Assembly (NCBI RefSeq): GCF_938074695.1 | Contig: NZ_CALJEM010000032.1 | Location: forward strand, 1 to 43,921 | Direction: 5' to 3' | Origin: an uncultured Thermosynechococcus sp. | GTDB lineage: Bacteria > Cyanobacteriota > Cyanobacteriia > Thermosynechococcales > Thermosynechococcaceae | DNA: 43,921 nucleotides | Part shown: positions 8,126 to 17,974 of the stretch, piece after piece | Layout: each line of letters opens with the position of its first letter | Position numbering within the stretch: the stretch's first letter is position 1 | Notes under the pieces: model-generated | The model's input: only the letters and a program-made list of their open reading frames with translations | Databases searched by the model: none | What the model was told of the DNA's origin: nothing | Program-made: the position numbers and the translations under genes

Positions 8126-8791
8126 ATGAACAAAGATCAACCCTTGGCACCCGTCTTTCGCCACATGGCCAGTGGCTTGTTTCCATCCACAACTGAAACC
8201 TACGAACGTGGGAAAACCATTTTCTTTCCAGGGGACCCAGCAGAAAAGGTTTATTTTCTCTTCAAGGGCGCAGTGAAGCTCTCCCGAGTGTATGAAGCAG
8301 GTGAAGAAATTACGGTGGCACTGCTGCGGGAAAATACGGTGTTTGGCGTGTTGTCCTTGATTACGGGCACCCGCTCCGATCGGTTTTACCATGCGGTGGC
8401 ATTTACAAATGTGGAACTATTGGCGGTTCCCATCGAACAGGTGGAAAAGGCAATGCACGAGGATGCAGAGTTGCTGATGTTTATGATTCAGGGGTTGTCA
8501 TCGCGCATCTTACAAACGGAGATGATGATTGAAACCCTTGCCCACCGCGATATGGGATCTCGCTTGGTCAGCTTTTTGCTGATTCTTTGCCGTGATTTTG
8601 GCATTCCCACCAGTGCTGGCATAACCGTGGATTTAAGGCTTTCCCATCAGGAAATTGCCGAGGCCATTGGTTCGACGCGGGTAACTGTGACGCGTCTATT
8701 GGGAGAACTGCGAGATCAAAAATTGATCTCAATCCACAAAAAGAAAATCACAGTCCACAATCCCCTCATGCTGAGCCAGCAGTTTACCTAA
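8126..8791 (+). CDS. ntcA: Global nitrogen regulator NtcA (CRP family)
   Basis: 221 aa. NtcA activates nitrogen-assimilation genes in cyanobacteria, sensing 2-oxoglutarate and binding GTA-N8-TAC. The N-terminal cyclic-nucleotide-like fold ([20 protein letters not shown], then GEEITVALL) is followed by the dimerisation helix and a C-terminal helix-turn-helix, [20 protein letters not shown]. These are very strongly conserved NtcA sequences, which separates it from CRP homologues. The ATG at 8126 gives [11 protein letters not shown]; an open leader back to 8030 is not conserved. A target site is visible in this window upstream of glnA. Its stop overlaps the stop of the convergent ABC gene by three bases (CTAA). 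Confidence 0.95.
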   Translation: MNKDQPLAPVFRHMASGLFPSTTETYERGKTIFFPGDPAEKVYFLFKGAVKLSRVYEAGEEITVALLRENTVFGVLSLITGTRSDRFYHAVAFTNVELLAVPIEQVEKAMHEDAELLMFMIQGLSSRILQTEMMIETLAHRDMGSRLVSFLLILCRDFGIPTSAGITVDLRLSHQEIAEAIGSTRVTVTRLLGELRDQKLISIHKKKITVHNPLMLSQQFT

Positions 8792-10416
8792 GGGTTGGTG
8801 GTTGTCACCAGTTGACCATAGTCCAGTTTAATCAGGCGATCGGCGACATCAAAGTAGCGATCGTCATGGCTAATCACAAACACCGTTTTGCCCTGGGCTT
8901 TTAGCTCTGGCAGAAGTTGGCGGTAAAAAATCTCCCGAAAGAGGGGGTCTTGATCCGCTGCCCATTCATCAAAGAGATAGGCGGGGCGATCGTCCAGATA
9001 GGCCATCAACAAGCCCAAACGCTTGCGCTCCCCTTGGGAAAGAGAGGTTGTGGAAAAGCGGTTACCTTCCAGGCGGACTTTGTGGCTCAAGCGCAATTTC
9101 TCAAGATAAGCGGGAACTGCTGCCAAGCGTTCGGGGGATTCAATGCCCAAGAGTGAGTCAAAAAGATAAAAGTCACTAAAAACTGTGGCAAAGTGTTGGC
9201 GATACCATTCATAGTCTTCAGGCTGCAAACAGTGATCATCCACCCAAATTTCCCCCTGATCGGGAATGTAGAGTCCCGTAATAATTTTGGCGAGGGTAGA
9301 TTTGCCACTGCCATTGCCACCCACAATAAACAGGAGTTCGCCAGCTTGGACGGTCAAACTTAAAGGCCCTAGGGTAAACGTTGCCGGTTCGTCCTCACGG
9401 TTGCCGTGGTATTGATGGCGAATCTGTCGCAGTGAGAGGGTTTTCCAGCCCAAGGGGGGGAGTTCCCCACGACCCTCAATGTCTTGGCGGGGATCTCCAA
9501 GGTTCAGGTGCAGGGATTCCACTTTTTTTAAGGCAACGCTGGCACGATTAAAGATAGGAATAGCATCAATTACCTGTTGCATCGGCAGCATTAGATAAAT
9601 AATCGTCAGAACATAGCCTGAGAGAACCGTTGGTGTGGCTTGGAGCAAATGGGGCAGCGTAAAGAGAAAGAAGCCAATCGTCACAAACAACAGCAACTGT
9701 CCCCAACTGGCAGCAATGGCAAAGACCATGTACCCTAGTTCGTTTTGCTGCCGTGTTTTCTGAGCAGTGGGTTCTAGCTCCCCATAAAAGAAAGCCAAGC
9801 GCCGTTGTCGGTTGAGCTTGAGTTCTTTGTTGCCTTCAGTCAGTGTCCGAAAGTGTTGAAAGAGGTGATCCTGTTGCTGCCGCGCCTGCTCTAGGAATTT
9901 TCGTGCTCTGCCCGCTAGAAACAAGTAGCTGCCAGTACCGATGGCAATCAAGGCAACAAGAGCAAAAAAGAGGGGCGGCGACAACCAGCCCATGTAAATC
10001 AGACAGCCAATGACAATGGCAATGGCATTAAAAAGATTGGGCAGGACGGAAAAGGAACGGGAGACGGCGTCCACGTCTTCTGTCAGCGTCGCAAGGAGTT
10101 GAGGATGACCAATGGCTTCTAAGTGGCGTAGGGGTGAGGCGAGAATCTGACGACTGAGGAGGAGACGCATTTCATAGACCGCCTGTTGGGCAGCCCGCAC
10201 CAGCAGAACTTGGGAGCTAAAGTGAGTGACTAGTAGAAGTGTGCCGAGGAGAATAAATCCCCAAGGCAAGAGCTGTTGTAGGACAGGGGTTTTCTGGAGA
10301 GCCGCATTAATCAGGGCAATGAGGGCAGCCGTGCTGCCACCGTTGAGAAGCCCAGCGATCGCTGCTGCAACAATCGTCGGCCAAGCCGCCTGTAATAGAA
10401 TCCGAAAGAGCTTCAC
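8788..10416 (-). CDS. Cyclic peptide export ABC transporter (SyrD/PvdE type)
   Basis: A 542-aa half-transporter: six-helix membrane domain (about residues 10-290) fused to an ATPase domain. Walker [10 protein letters not shown] is at 366-374, the signature LSQGE at 459-463, and Walker [12 protein letters not shown] at 481-491. The 'DEWAADQDP' form of Walker B is characteristic of the PvdE/SyrD exporter family, which moves siderophore precursors or lipopeptides to the periplasm. No peptide synthetase gene is nearby, so the cargo is unknown. The start codon is GTG, overlapping the stop of the upstream small gene as GTGA, which suggests translational coupling. Confidence 0.85.
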   Translation of the reverse strand: MKLFRILLQAAWPTIVAAAIAGLLNGGSTAALIALINAALQKTPVLQQLLPWGFILLGTLLLVTHFSSQVLLVRAAQQAVYEMRLLLSRQILASPLRHLEAIGHPQLLATLTEDVDAVSRSFSVLPNLFNAIAIVIGCLIYMGWLSPPLFFALVALIAIGTGSYLFLAGRARKFLEQARQQQDHLFQHFRTLTEGNKELKLNRQRRLAFFYGELEPTAQKTRQQNELGYMVFAIAASWGQLLLFVTIGFFLFTLPHLLQATPTVLSGYVLTIIYLMLPMQQVIDAIPIFNRASVALKKVESLHLNLGDPRQDIEGRGELPPLGWKTLSLRQIRHQYHGNREDEPATFTLGPLSLTVQAGELLFIVGGNGSGKSTLAKIITGLYIPDQGEIWVDDHCLQPEDYEWYRQHFATVFSDFYLFDSLLGIESPERLAAVPAYLEKLRLSHKVRLEGNRFSTTSLSQGERKRLGLLMAYLDDRPAYLFDEWAADQDPLFREIFYRQLLPELKAQGKTVFVISHDDRYFDVADRLIKLDYGQLVTTTNP

Positions 10417-10640
10417 GACTCTGTGGTCTCATCAGGGGCGGGGGTGGACTCGGACTCTTCGAGATTTAACTTGGGAATAAAACTGGGGCGATCGGCATTT
10501 TCCCACCCGAGGGGACGTTTCGAGTTGTACCAGGCAACAAGGCCAATACTCACCGCAGCCACAAGACCCAGCAGCAACACCCCATAAAAGGGGACAAAGT
10601 TACCAGTCCCCACGGTAAAGCTAATCCCCAACAACCCCAT
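10413..10640 (-). CDS. Small single-pass membrane protein, coupled to the ABC exporter
   Basis: 75 aa from the ATG at 10640, chosen because GAGGG lies 7 bases upstream. In-frame ATGs at 10658 and 10742 are also possible. One membrane segment (about residues 15-37, YGVLLLGLVAAVSIGLVAWY) is followed by a short basic stretch and an acidic, Glu/Ser/Pro-rich tail. The stop overlaps the GTG of the exporter (GTGA), so the two proteins are made from one message and may act together. That would make it an accessory subunit of the transporter, which is inference. I do not recognise the family. Confidence 0.65.
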   Translation of the reverse strand: MGLLGISFTVGTGNFVPFYGVLLLGLVAAVSIGLVAWYNSKRPLGWENADRPSFIPKLNLEESESTPAPDETTES

Positions 10641-10760
10641 GATTTCCCTCGTTAACATATAGAACACCACTATATCAATGCAGCGACTGCTTTGAGAATC
10701 CTTGGCGTTGGAAGCGGCTGTGTTTGCTAAGGTACAGTACAAGATAAGGAAGTTTTACTG

Positions 10761-10819
10761 ACCCGGTGCGCGGCAAGCCCCGCCGTACCGCTGCGCGGGC
10801 GCAAGCCAACAGGCCGGGT
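10761..10819. other. GC-rich inverted-repeat element between divergent genes
   Basis: acccgg (10761-10766) pairs with ccgggt (10814-10819). The enclosed 47 bases contain a perfect hairpin, cggc-aagcccc-gccg (10771-10785), and further GCGC-rich self-complementary segments. It lies in the shared upstream region of the small membrane gene (minus) and the DUF512 gene (plus). It may be a structured leader of the DUF512 gene or a repeat-derived hairpin. It does not match a tRNA or a riboswitch I know. Confidence 0.35.
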
Positions 10820-10856
10820 AGGATGTCAATGTAGTCCCTCTTTTCATCAATTAACC

Positions 10857-12191
10857 ATGAGCGATCGCGCCCTTCGACCGGCTGTTGTGGCTGCTGTGGA
10901 GCCTGGTTCTATTGCCGCTGAGTTGGGATTTGAACCCGGAGACGCTTTGGTGGCCATTAATGGCGATCGCCCCCGCGACTTGATTGACTATCGGTTTCTC
11001 TGTGCCGAGGAATACCTCACCCTCGAAGTGCTGGGCAAAGACGGCCAAACCTACGTCCTCGAAATTGAAAAAGACATTGATGAAGACTTAGGACTGGAGT
11101 TTACCACGGCCCTTTTTGATGGATTGATGCAGTGTAACAATCGCTGTCCCTTTTGCTTTATTGATCAGCAACCCCCCGGTAAACGGGAGAGCCTCTACGT
11201 CAAGGATGATGACTACCGCCTTAGCTTTCTCTATGGCAGTTACATTACCCTGACAAATCTGCTGCCCTCGGAGTGGCAACGCATTGCCCAACTGCGTCTT
11301 TCTCCCCTGTATGTCTCTGTCCATGCCACAGTGCCCAGCGTTCGCCAGCGCTTGCTGAAAAATCCACGCGCCGGGGAAATTCTCCAACAAATTCGCTGGT
11401 TTCAAGAGCAACGGCTGCAACTTCATGCCCAAGTGGTTGTCTGTCCGGGCATCAATGACGGGGAATGCCTTGAGCAAACACTGCGGGATTTAGCGCAGTT
11501 CTATGATCCGGAGGAACCAACCGTGCTTTCAGTGGCAGTGGTGCCCGTGGGTCTTACCCGCTTTCGCCCTCCTGAGGATGAACTGATTCCTGTCACCCCT
11601 GACCATGCCCAAGCGGTCATTCAGCAGGTACAAAGGCTCCAACAGCACTTTGAGCAGCAGTGGCAAACCCCCTTTGCCTGGTTGGCGGATGAATGGTTTT
11701 TGATTGCTGGCTGCCCCTTACCCCCTGCCGCCCACTATCAGGAGTATCCTCAACTCAGTAATGGCGTGGGCACAATTCGCCTGTTTTTAGAAGAGTTTGA
11801 CCTTCACGCCCAACAGCTTCCCCAACGCCTACCGCAGCCACGCCATCTCAGTTGGGTGGTGGGCAATGCGGTAGAACAAGCCTTTGCACCCCTAGTGGCT
11901 CGCCTTAATCAGATTGAGAACCTGCGCCTTGATCTGTATGCCCTTGCCAGTGACTATTGGGGACAGCAGATGTCGGTCACGGGTCTGTTGACCGGCCATG
12001 ATTTGATCTATCACCTAAAGGGCAAGCCCTTGGGCGATCGCCTACTGCTGCCCAGTCTCATGCTCAAGCACGATGAAGCAGTCTTTCTTGATGATGTGCC
12101 CTTAGCCACGGTGGAGGAGGCGCTAGAGGTACCAATTCAAGTGGTCTCCGGTGGCGCGGCAGGGATTATTGCCGCCTGTACCCATCCCTAA
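10857..12191 (+). CDS. DUF512 family radical-SAM-like protein with PDZ domain
   Basis: 444 aa. An N-terminal PDZ-like domain (about residues 5-70, VEPGSIAAELGFEPGDALVA) precedes a CX3CX2C cluster motif at Cys93, Cys97 and Cys100 (CNNRCPFC). The sequence continues FIDQQPPGKRESLYVKDDDY and a long C-terminal DUF512 region. This architecture is universal in oxygenic phototrophs and also found in Firmicutes, and its biochemical role is not established. The ATG is followed at once by a HIP1 site. The gene stands alone, with hemC starting 73 bases downstream on the same strand. Confidence 0.85.
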   Translation: MSDRALRPAVVAAVEPGSIAAELGFEPGDALVAINGDRPRDLIDYRFLCAEEYLTLEVLGKDGQTYVLEIEKDIDEDLGLEFTTALFDGLMQCNNRCPFCFIDQQPPGKRESLYVKDDDYRLSFLYGSYITLTNLLPSEWQRIAQLRLSPLYVSVHATVPSVRQRLLKNPRAGEILQQIRWFQEQRLQLHAQVVVCPGINDGECLEQTLRDLAQFYDPEEPTVLSVAVVPVGLTRFRPPEDELIPVTPDHAQAVIQQVQRLQQHFEQQWQTPFAWLADEWFLIAGCPLPPAAHYQEYPQLSNGVGTIRLFLEEFDLHAQQLPQRLPQPRHLSWVVGNAVEQAFAPLVARLNQIENLRLDLYALASDYWGQQMSVTGLLTGHDLIYHLKGKPLGDRLLLPSLMLKHDEAVFLDDVPLATVEEALEVPIQVVSGGAAGIIAACTHP

Positions 12192-12264
12192 AATGGCCGA
12201 TCTTGCCCCTTGGGATCCCCGCGACCTATAATGACTGGATGCTGTTCGCTGCACACCCAACACT

Positions 12265-13227
12265 ATGGTTGCCACCTCGTCCCGTCCGATTCGCATTGGT
12301 TCCCGCAAAAGTCAACTGGCTCTTGTGCAAACGGAATGGGTACAGGCGCAACTCCAAGCTCGCCATCGCGATCGCGCCTTTGAGGTGGTAACCATGACTA
12401 CCCAAGGGGACAATATCCTTGATGTCGCTCTTGCAAAAATTGGCGATAAAGGACTCTTTACCAAAGAGCTAGAACTTTCAATGCTGCGGGGCGAAACTGA
12501 TTTAGCCGTCCACTCTCTCAAAGATTTACCCACCAAGTTGCCGGAGGGCCTAGTTTTGGGCGCGATTACCCAGCGGGAAGACCCAGCGGATGCCCTTGTC
12601 TTGGGGGCGAAATGGACCGGATATACGATTGAGACCCTCCCCCCAGGCACGGTGATTGGTACTTCCTCCCTGCGCCGCTTGGCCCAACTGCGCCACTCCT
12701 ATCCCCATCTGACGTTCAAGGATGTGCGGGGGAACCTGAATACCCGCCTTGCCAAGTTGGATGCCGGGGAATACGATGCCTTGATTTTGGCGGTAGCCGG
12801 TCTACGGCGTTTGGGATTTGGCGATCGCATTAGCCAAGTCTTACCCGCAACGGTTTCTCTGTACGCCGTGGGTCAGGGCGCCTTGGGCATTGAATGCCGC
12901 GCCGAAGATGCCGACATCTTGGCCTTGGTCAAGACCCTCGAACATCCAGAAACAGCAGCTCGTTGCTTAGCGGAGCGAGCCTTCCTAAGGCAATTGGAAG
13001 GGGGCTGTCAAGTGCCCATTGGGGTACATACGGTGATTGAAAATGGCCAACTCACCCTCACAGGCTTAGTGGCGAGTCTCGATGGCCAACGCCTTGTCAA
13101 AGACAGTCTCACAGGGGAGCCTGCCAAGGCCGAAGAACTGGGGATGCGCCTTGCCCTAAAGCTGCGCGAACAGGGAGCCGCAGAGATTTTGGAAGAAATT
13201 TTTGCCACCGCACGTCCTGAACGGTAA
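12265..13227 (+). CDS. hemC: Porphobilinogen deaminase (hydroxymethylbilane synthase)
   Basis: 320 aa. It condenses four porphobilinogens into hydroxymethylbilane, the first linear tetrapyrrole on the way to haem, chlorophyll and phycobilins; it is cytosolic. Family motifs are [14 protein letters not shown] at the N-terminus, VHSLKDLPT (catalytic Asp87), [11 protein letters not shown] and [12 protein letters not shown] (substrate arginines). [10 protein letters not shown] contains Cys248, the attachment site of the dipyrromethane cofactor. Nothing is missing. It converges with the CHAT gene with only four bases between the stops. gun4, another tetrapyrrole gene, is 20 kb away and not linked. 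Confidence 0.95.
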   Translation: MVATSSRPIRIGSRKSQLALVQTEWVQAQLQARHRDRAFEVVTMTTQGDNILDVALAKIGDKGLFTKELELSMLRGETDLAVHSLKDLPTKLPEGLVLGAITQREDPADALVLGAKWTGYTIETLPPGTVIGTSSLRRLAQLRHSYPHLTFKDVRGNLNTRLAKLDAGEYDALILAVAGLRRLGFGDRISQVLPATVSLYAVGQGALGIECRAEDADILALVKTLEHPETAARCLAERAFLRQLEGGCQVPIGVHTVIENGQLTLTGLVASLDGQRLVKDSLTGEPAKAEELGMRLALKLREQGAAEILEEIFATARPER

Positions 13228-13231
13228 TTAG

Positions 13232-14803
13232 TTACCACGGACTGCCAACTATCGTAAAGGCAGCCCAGAAGTAAGGATGGCTCAAGGAGCGATCGCCCAC
13301 CGCAAGTGCTGGGGGTAAGGGAATTGCGCCACGAATCGTTCGTAGTTCATTCCCCTTGACTGTAATATCTCCTCGCAACATGGCCAATTGAGCTTGGCGT
13401 AGTGCTTCCGCCTTGATGGGGGCTGTATTCAACTGATTGTAAAAGCCTGTCATCAAAGCCAGTGTCCCCTCATCACTGACATACCACAGACTGGCCACTA
13501 CCGACTTTACTCCTAACTGCACCGACAACCCGGCAAATCCCAGTTCTGCATCCAAGTCACCTACTGCTGTGCGACAGGCACTCAGGGTCAGTAATTCCGT
13601 TTCCGGACGATACAGGCGTAAATTCCGCAACTGCAATAAATTCAACCGCCCATCAGTAAAGACAATATAGGAGTTTTCAGGAGACCCTGGCTGAAACTGA
13701 GCATGGGTTGCCAGGTGGATGATTTGATAAATTCCCTGCCGATGCTGCCGCTGCAAGTTGGGAATCGTAAAGTCAGCATTGAGGAACTCCGTACCCCCCC
13801 CTAAATCCTTAGTAATTTGGTCTAGTTCTATGGGTACAGCGGGTAAGGGAGATTGGTCTTTGAACTCCGATGCCCCCATCGCCAGAATTTTCGCCCGTTG
13901 AATGTTGCGATAGCGCCTATCCGTTAAGCTCATGCTGGGCACGAGTGCCAGATTAAAACGTTCAATCAAAAAGCGTTGACCATCATGGAGCGCCGATAGA
14001 GGGACAGTCCGCAGGCCACTGTCAAGGACAAAAACCAAGGTTTCAATGCCTTGGGCATCCAATTGAGGTCGCAAAGGAGCGATCAACCATTGATAAAGTT
14101 GCTGGGATGCAGGTAGGTAGGCACGAGTATTGACCAAGCGTGGGTCACGAATACTATTGGTAAACTGGTTCGCCGTTTTTAGAAGCTGCTCCTGCCCAAC
14201 TGCCCGCACAGGTGCATAAATCGTCTCTCCCTCAGGCGTCACCATCATCAAATCCAGTTGGGTAGGGCGTGCCAGTGTATAGATGACGGCTGGCTTCTTA
14301 CCTGTTTGCTTGGCAATTTCATTTAGAGCAGCTTGCAAATCCTTGATCGATAGCTCTGGCTGGTTACAAAGCTGACCCAAGTAACTTGTTATCTCTTGGC
14401 AACCTCGTTGGTCTAGAAGAGGGATAGCACGGCTTGGATTGTTCCTTGCTAAAGCAATTTCAATCTCTTTTGTTGAGAGAATAGGAACCGGGAAGCCTGT
14501 GACTTCAATCGAGGGGAGGGTAACTGAGGGCGGAGGTTGCAGCAAATTATTGTAAGAAGGACTAGGTTCAGAAGGGTAAGAAGGACGAGGTTCAGAAGGG
14601 TAAGAAGGACTACGTTCAGAAGGGTAAGAAGGACGAGGTTCAGAAGGGTAAGAAGGAGGAGGGTAAGAAGGAGGAGGGTAAGAAGTCCGGGAAACACCAG
14701 CCAAAATCCATTTACTCGATACTAAAACTAAATTAATCCAGCAGGCTCCCGTAATACTGCCCAGAGCGTATGCAAGCAGAGATTGGAAGCGACGAGTTAA
14801 CAT
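13232..14803 (-). CDS. CHAT-domain (caspase-like) protein with Pro-rich repeat linker
   Basis: 523 aa. The N-terminus (residues 10-36) is hydrophobic and may be a signal anchor. Residues 41-85 are a low-complexity linker of PSYPSEPR-type repeats. The C-terminal half is a CHAT domain with the presumed catalytic pair His367 (HLATHAQF) and Cys410 (LSACRTA), followed by GFAGLSVQLGVKSVVASLW. CHAT proteins are predicted cysteine proteases, often fused to TPRs; here no TPR is seen. Substrate unknown. A membrane-anchored or secreted protease is plausible. It is divergent from nothing close: the PP2C gene lies 31 bases upstream on the same strand. Confidence 0.85.
   Translation of the reverse strand: MLTRRFQSLLAYALGSITGACWINLVLVSSKWILAGVSRTSYPPPSYPPPSYPSEPRPSYPSERSPSYPSEPRPSYPSEPSPSYNNLLQPPPSVTLPSIEVTGFPVPILSTKEIEIALARNNPSRAIPLLDQRGCQEITSYLGQLCNQPELSIKDLQAALNEIAKQTGKKPAVIYTLARPTQLDLMMVTPEGETIYAPVRAVGQEQLLKTANQFTNSIRDPRLVNTRAYLPASQQLYQWLIAPLRPQLDAQGIETLVFVLDSGLRTVPLSALHDGQRFLIERFNLALVPSMSLTDRRYRNIQRAKILAMGASEFKDQSPLPAVPIELDQITKDLGGGTEFLNADFTIPNLQRQHRQGIYQIIHLATHAQFQPGSPENSYIVFTDGRLNLLQLRNLRLYRPETELLTLSACRTAVGDLDAELGFAGLSVQLGVKSVVASLWYVSDEGTLALMTGFYNQLNTAPIKAEALRQAQLAMLRGDITVKGNELRTIRGAIPLPPALAVGDRSLSHPYFWAAFTIVGSPW
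14552..14695. repeat. Tandem repeats encoding the Pro-Ser-Tyr linker
   Basis: About four copies of a 24-base unit (consensus ggttcagaagggtaagaagg plus four bases, varying between acga and acta) are followed by two copies of a 15-base unit, gggtaagaaggagga. In the minus-strand protein these encode PSYPSE-P/R-R/S blocks and PPPSY blocks. Unit lengths are multiples of three, so copy-number change keeps the frame. Confidence 0.85.
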
Positions 14804-14834
14804 ACGGAGTTTACCTTACTAGAGGATTTAAGAA

Positions 14835-16685
14835 CTAGAATAAGCTATTCAATACAGATCGCAACTTAAACCGGAGGGCGATCGCCGTCAGGTTATCATG
14901 GCCATTGACTTGATTTCCTAGGTCAATCAATTTATGGAGCGACTGACTGAGGGGGATACTAAAGTCGAGCATCGGGACTAGGTGGCTAATAATATGGGTC
15001 TCGAGGCAGCGATTATCGGAGAGGCCATCGGAGCAAAGTAAAACCAGCGTATCTTCTTCGATGTCTAAGTCAATCACTTCCGGGTGGATGGCCTCATTGT
15101 GGCGAGGGCCGAGGGCTTGGGTGAGTTGGTAGGCATCGGGGCGGCCATAGGCAATTTCTGGTTCGACCCCCTGCTGGATCAGACGTTGACCCACTTCGTG
15201 ATCTGTAGTCAGTTGTTGCAGCCCTTGGCGTTTAGTAAAGCGGTAAATGCGACTGTCTCCGACATGACCTAGGCGAAGATGGTAGTTTTGGACTAACGCC
15301 ATCACTAGCGTTGTGCCCATGCGGCCACTACCTGTTTTTGCTTTTTGATCATTGGCGGCAAAAATGACCTCGTTAGCACGGTAAATCGCGTTGCGAACCT
15401 CCTCAGCACTGGGAAGTTCTCCCTGCCATGGCCAAGTCTGCTCGAAGTAGTCATGAACGGTTTTCGTGGCCAAGGAACTGGCAACTTCTCCTTCAGCGTG
15501 CCCCCCCATGCCGTCACAGAGAACATAGACCCCCTGAACTTCTAGTTGTTGACCGTTGGGAGTCATGCGCACCTGCTGCCGATGATTGATGAGATAGAAA
15601 TCCTCGTTGTGGTGGCGATCGCGCCCGGTGTCGGTGTGGGCAGCAACATCTACTTGAACCAGTTGTCGCGGTAAGAGGGCAGTTGGTGCATCCTCAATGG
15701 CAGTGTGATCTTCCTCCACTGAGAGGGGGATGTCTGGCAGTTCATCAATCAAATCACCCCTACTTCCGCCTATCCCCTCCTCACAGTTTGGCAAAGGTTC
15801 ACCAGGCAGGGTGGAAGCAAAGGAGTCGAGTAACATCTGAATTTCTGAAATTTTCTCTAAAGGCGCTGTACTCAAGGAAACTAAGAGGGGCAGGAAAACG
15901 GCTTGGCGGCGATTAGAGGCATGGGCAAACAACTCCTGCCAAACACCAACGAGACTGAGGGGTGGCGTGGGTCGTTCAAAGGTTTCCACTAAAGGCAAGG
16001 TGAAGTCGAGCTGATGCAGCCACAATTGATTGTCAGGGTTGACGGCTAAGTTCTTCACGGTGAGCAAGGAATAATGGCAGTGCCACGGTTCTAAGATTTT
16101 CCAGAGGTCGATCATGTCCTCTAGGTACTGAAAAATTTGCTTATCGGAAATGTTGTCGTCTTGCCAAACATCCTGTAGAGGGCGAGCAGTGGGATTGTAG
16201 TCGAGAATAATGCCGTGGCAATAGTTGGCCGGCAGGTTGCCGGTGGAAACGGTATCTAGCCAAGCATCGTGGATAGGGGGAATCGTTTCGGGATAGACAA
16301 GGTGCAAGGCAAGGTAGGCGATCGCCACCGCACTGAGGTTGGGGTATTGCGATTGCAGATGGGGAATAACCACACTGGGATCGAGAATACTTAGCCCCTG
16401 TGCCCAGTCCTGAGCCGTTGCCCGCAGGGTTTCTAGCAGTGTTGGTTCCTCAGGCTGTAGATCCTGTACCAATTGGGGTAAATCACAGGCGTAACGGTGA
16501 TCCCAGCGTTGATAGCGGTGTTGTGGGTCAAAAAAGGCGGCGGCATTGGGAGGATTGGTGTCCTGCTCAAACACCGTTTCCTCAGAGTTGCGGTTGGGAA
16601 GAGCCAAAATGGGGTGATTAGGATAGGCAGGATAGAGAACACCCCACCAAAGTTTGAGGTTTTGATCCGTTTGAGCGGTAGGCAT
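14835..16685 (-). CDS. PP2C-type protein phosphatase with N-terminal kinase-like domain
   Basis: 616 aa. The C-terminal part (about 346-610) is a PP2C (PPM) Ser/Thr phosphatase. It has the metal-binding motifs GRDRHHNEDFYL, LCDGMGGHAEGE and GHVGDSRIYR, then LLCSDGLSDN and GHDNLTAIAL. The N-terminal 300 residues resemble the C-lobe of a protein kinase fold, with segments such as YLEDMIDLWKILEPWH and NLAVNPDNQLWLHQLDF. I see no glycine-rich loop or canonical HRD/DFG, so it is probably a pseudokinase or unrelated helical regulator (inference). An acidic linker (about 300-335) joins them. Cytosolic. Same strand as the CHAT gene, 31 bases upstream of it. Confidence 0.85.
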   Translation of the reverse strand: MPTAQTDQNLKLWWGVLYPAYPNHPILALPNRNSEETVFEQDTNPPNAAAFFDPQHRYQRWDHRYACDLPQLVQDLQPEEPTLLETLRATAQDWAQGLSILDPSVVIPHLQSQYPNLSAVAIAYLALHLVYPETIPPIHDAWLDTVSTGNLPANYCHGIILDYNPTARPLQDVWQDDNISDKQIFQYLEDMIDLWKILEPWHCHYSLLTVKNLAVNPDNQLWLHQLDFTLPLVETFERPTPPLSLVGVWQELFAHASNRRQAVFLPLLVSLSTAPLEKISEIQMLLDSFASTLPGEPLPNCEEGIGGSRGDLIDELPDIPLSVEEDHTAIEDAPTALLPRQLVQVDVAAHTDTGRDRHHNEDFYLINHRQQVRMTPNGQQLEVQGVYVLCDGMGGHAEGEVASSLATKTVHDYFEQTWPWQGELPSAEEVRNAIYRANEVIFAANDQKAKTGSGRMGTTLVMALVQNYHLRLGHVGDSRIYRFTKRQGLQQLTTDHEVGQRLIQQGVEPEIAYGRPDAYQLTQALGPRHNEAIHPEVIDLDIEEDTLVLLCSDGLSDNRCLETHIISHLVPMLDFSIPLSQSLHKLIDLGNQVNGHDNLTAIALRFKLRSVLNSLF

Positions 16686-16813
16686 TAGAGCAGGTGAGTC
16701 AGCAAAAAACGCACAGCGACGACCACACCTTGCGGTATGGGAGGGGTATCCCCTATTGTATAGCGATCGCCCCAGGACGGCCCTTCTCTATGTCCTGTTC
16801 CTGCTTTTTATCA

Positions 16814-17737
16814 CTATTCTTCAACCATTGCCATCAAGGGAAATGATTTTGGCAACAGTGTTGAGGACACTTGACTTGCCACAGGCTGATGCAAACGGAT
16901 TAACTGTGCCAAGGTTGACTTCAGTTGGGTGCGCGGCACAATCACATCCACAAAACCACATTTTTGAACAAATTCGGCAGTTTGGAAGTCATCGGGCAGT
17001 TTCTCCCGCAGCGTTTGCTCAATAACCCGCCGCCCCGCAAAGGCGATCGTTGCTTTTGGCTCGGCAATAATAATATCTCCCAACATGGCAAAGCTAGCGG
17101 TCACACCTCCAGCGGTTGGGTGTGTCAAAACAGGGATATAGAGCAGGCCGGCACTGCGATGACGCTCAAGGGCAGCAGCAGTTTTAGCCATTTGCACCAA
17201 GCTGAGCATCCCTTCCTGCATGCGGGCACCCCCAGAGGCACAGACAATCACAAGGGGAATATGCTCCCAGGTCGCGCGCTCAATCAGGCGGGTGATTTTT
17301 TCACCCACCACGCTGCCCATACTGCCACCCATGAAGGCAAAGTCCATCACCCCTAGGGCAATCGGTAACCCCTCCAGTTGGCCAAGGCCCGTTTGTACGG
17401 CATCCTTAAGACCGGTTTTCTCTTGATACTCCCGCAGGCGATCGCTATAGGGCTTGCGATCCTTGAATTGCAAGGGGTCACAGCTCACCAGATTTTCGTC
17501 TAAAGGACGCCACGTGTGCGGGTCAATGAGCTGTTGGATGCGCTCACTGCTGCTGACGCGGTGGTGATGGCCACACTCTGGGCACACCAGTTGATGGCTA
17601 TGCAGATCCTTGCTGTAGATCATCACGCCACAGGCTTCGCATTTGGTCCAGAGACCATCGGCTATTTCTCGCTCTGGCTGCATGGGCGTGAGGGGGGCAT
17701 CTTTGCGGCGATTTGCAAACCAATCAAATAAAGACAT
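16814..17737 (-). CDS. accD: Acetyl-CoA carboxylase carboxyltransferase subunit beta
   Basis: 307 aa. With AccA it forms the carboxyltransferase of acetyl-CoA carboxylase, making malonyl-CoA for fatty acid synthesis. The N-terminal zinc ribbon has four cysteines ([20 protein letters not shown], then PEC). The crotonase-like core follows with [19 protein letters not shown] and [19 protein letters not shown], then [12 protein letters not shown]. Length and motifs are standard. Divergent from rseP, with a 237-base shared upstream region in which I find no clear operator. Confidence 0.95.
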   Translation of the reverse strand: MSLFDWFANRRKDAPLTPMQPEREIADGLWTKCEACGVMIYSKDLHSHQLVCPECGHHHRVSSSERIQQLIDPHTWRPLDENLVSCDPLQFKDRKPYSDRLREYQEKTGLKDAVQTGLGQLEGLPIALGVMDFAFMGGSMGSVVGEKITRLIERATWEHIPLVIVCASGGARMQEGMLSLVQMAKTAAALERHRSAGLLYIPVLTHPTAGGVTASFAMLGDIIIAEPKATIAFAGRRVIEQTLREKLPDDFQTAEFVQKCGFVDVIVPRTQLKSTLAQLIRLHQPVASQVSSTLLPKSFPLMAMVEE

Positions 17738-17974
17738 TGTAGAAAATTCCCTTTAACGTTCAGTTCTCAAATAGCGCGTTTGTATGGGTCTCCCCAAGGA
17801 GTGTCCACTAAGAATAATTACTTATCATCCCACTTTGTTGCATTTTTGCAATATATCGCACAAGCTTGAGAAAGTATGCAAGAGCCTGTAGGTGGATCAC
17901 CGACCCAAGGGGGAAGTTCGGTGTCACAATAGGAAAGAAGTTGACAGTTTGCAGCGTAGCACTGGGTTAAATTT

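Noticed and set aside
14552-14695. Overlapping frames encoding poly-Leu or RRVRRTR repeats on either strand
   Set aside because: They are frame shadows of the tandem repeats coding the Pro-Ser-Tyr linker of the CHAT protein.
17881-17974. Strong promoter with ttgaca at 17941 for rseP
   Set aside because: The only -10-like sequence is 20 bases away and directly at the start codon, leaving no room for a leader.
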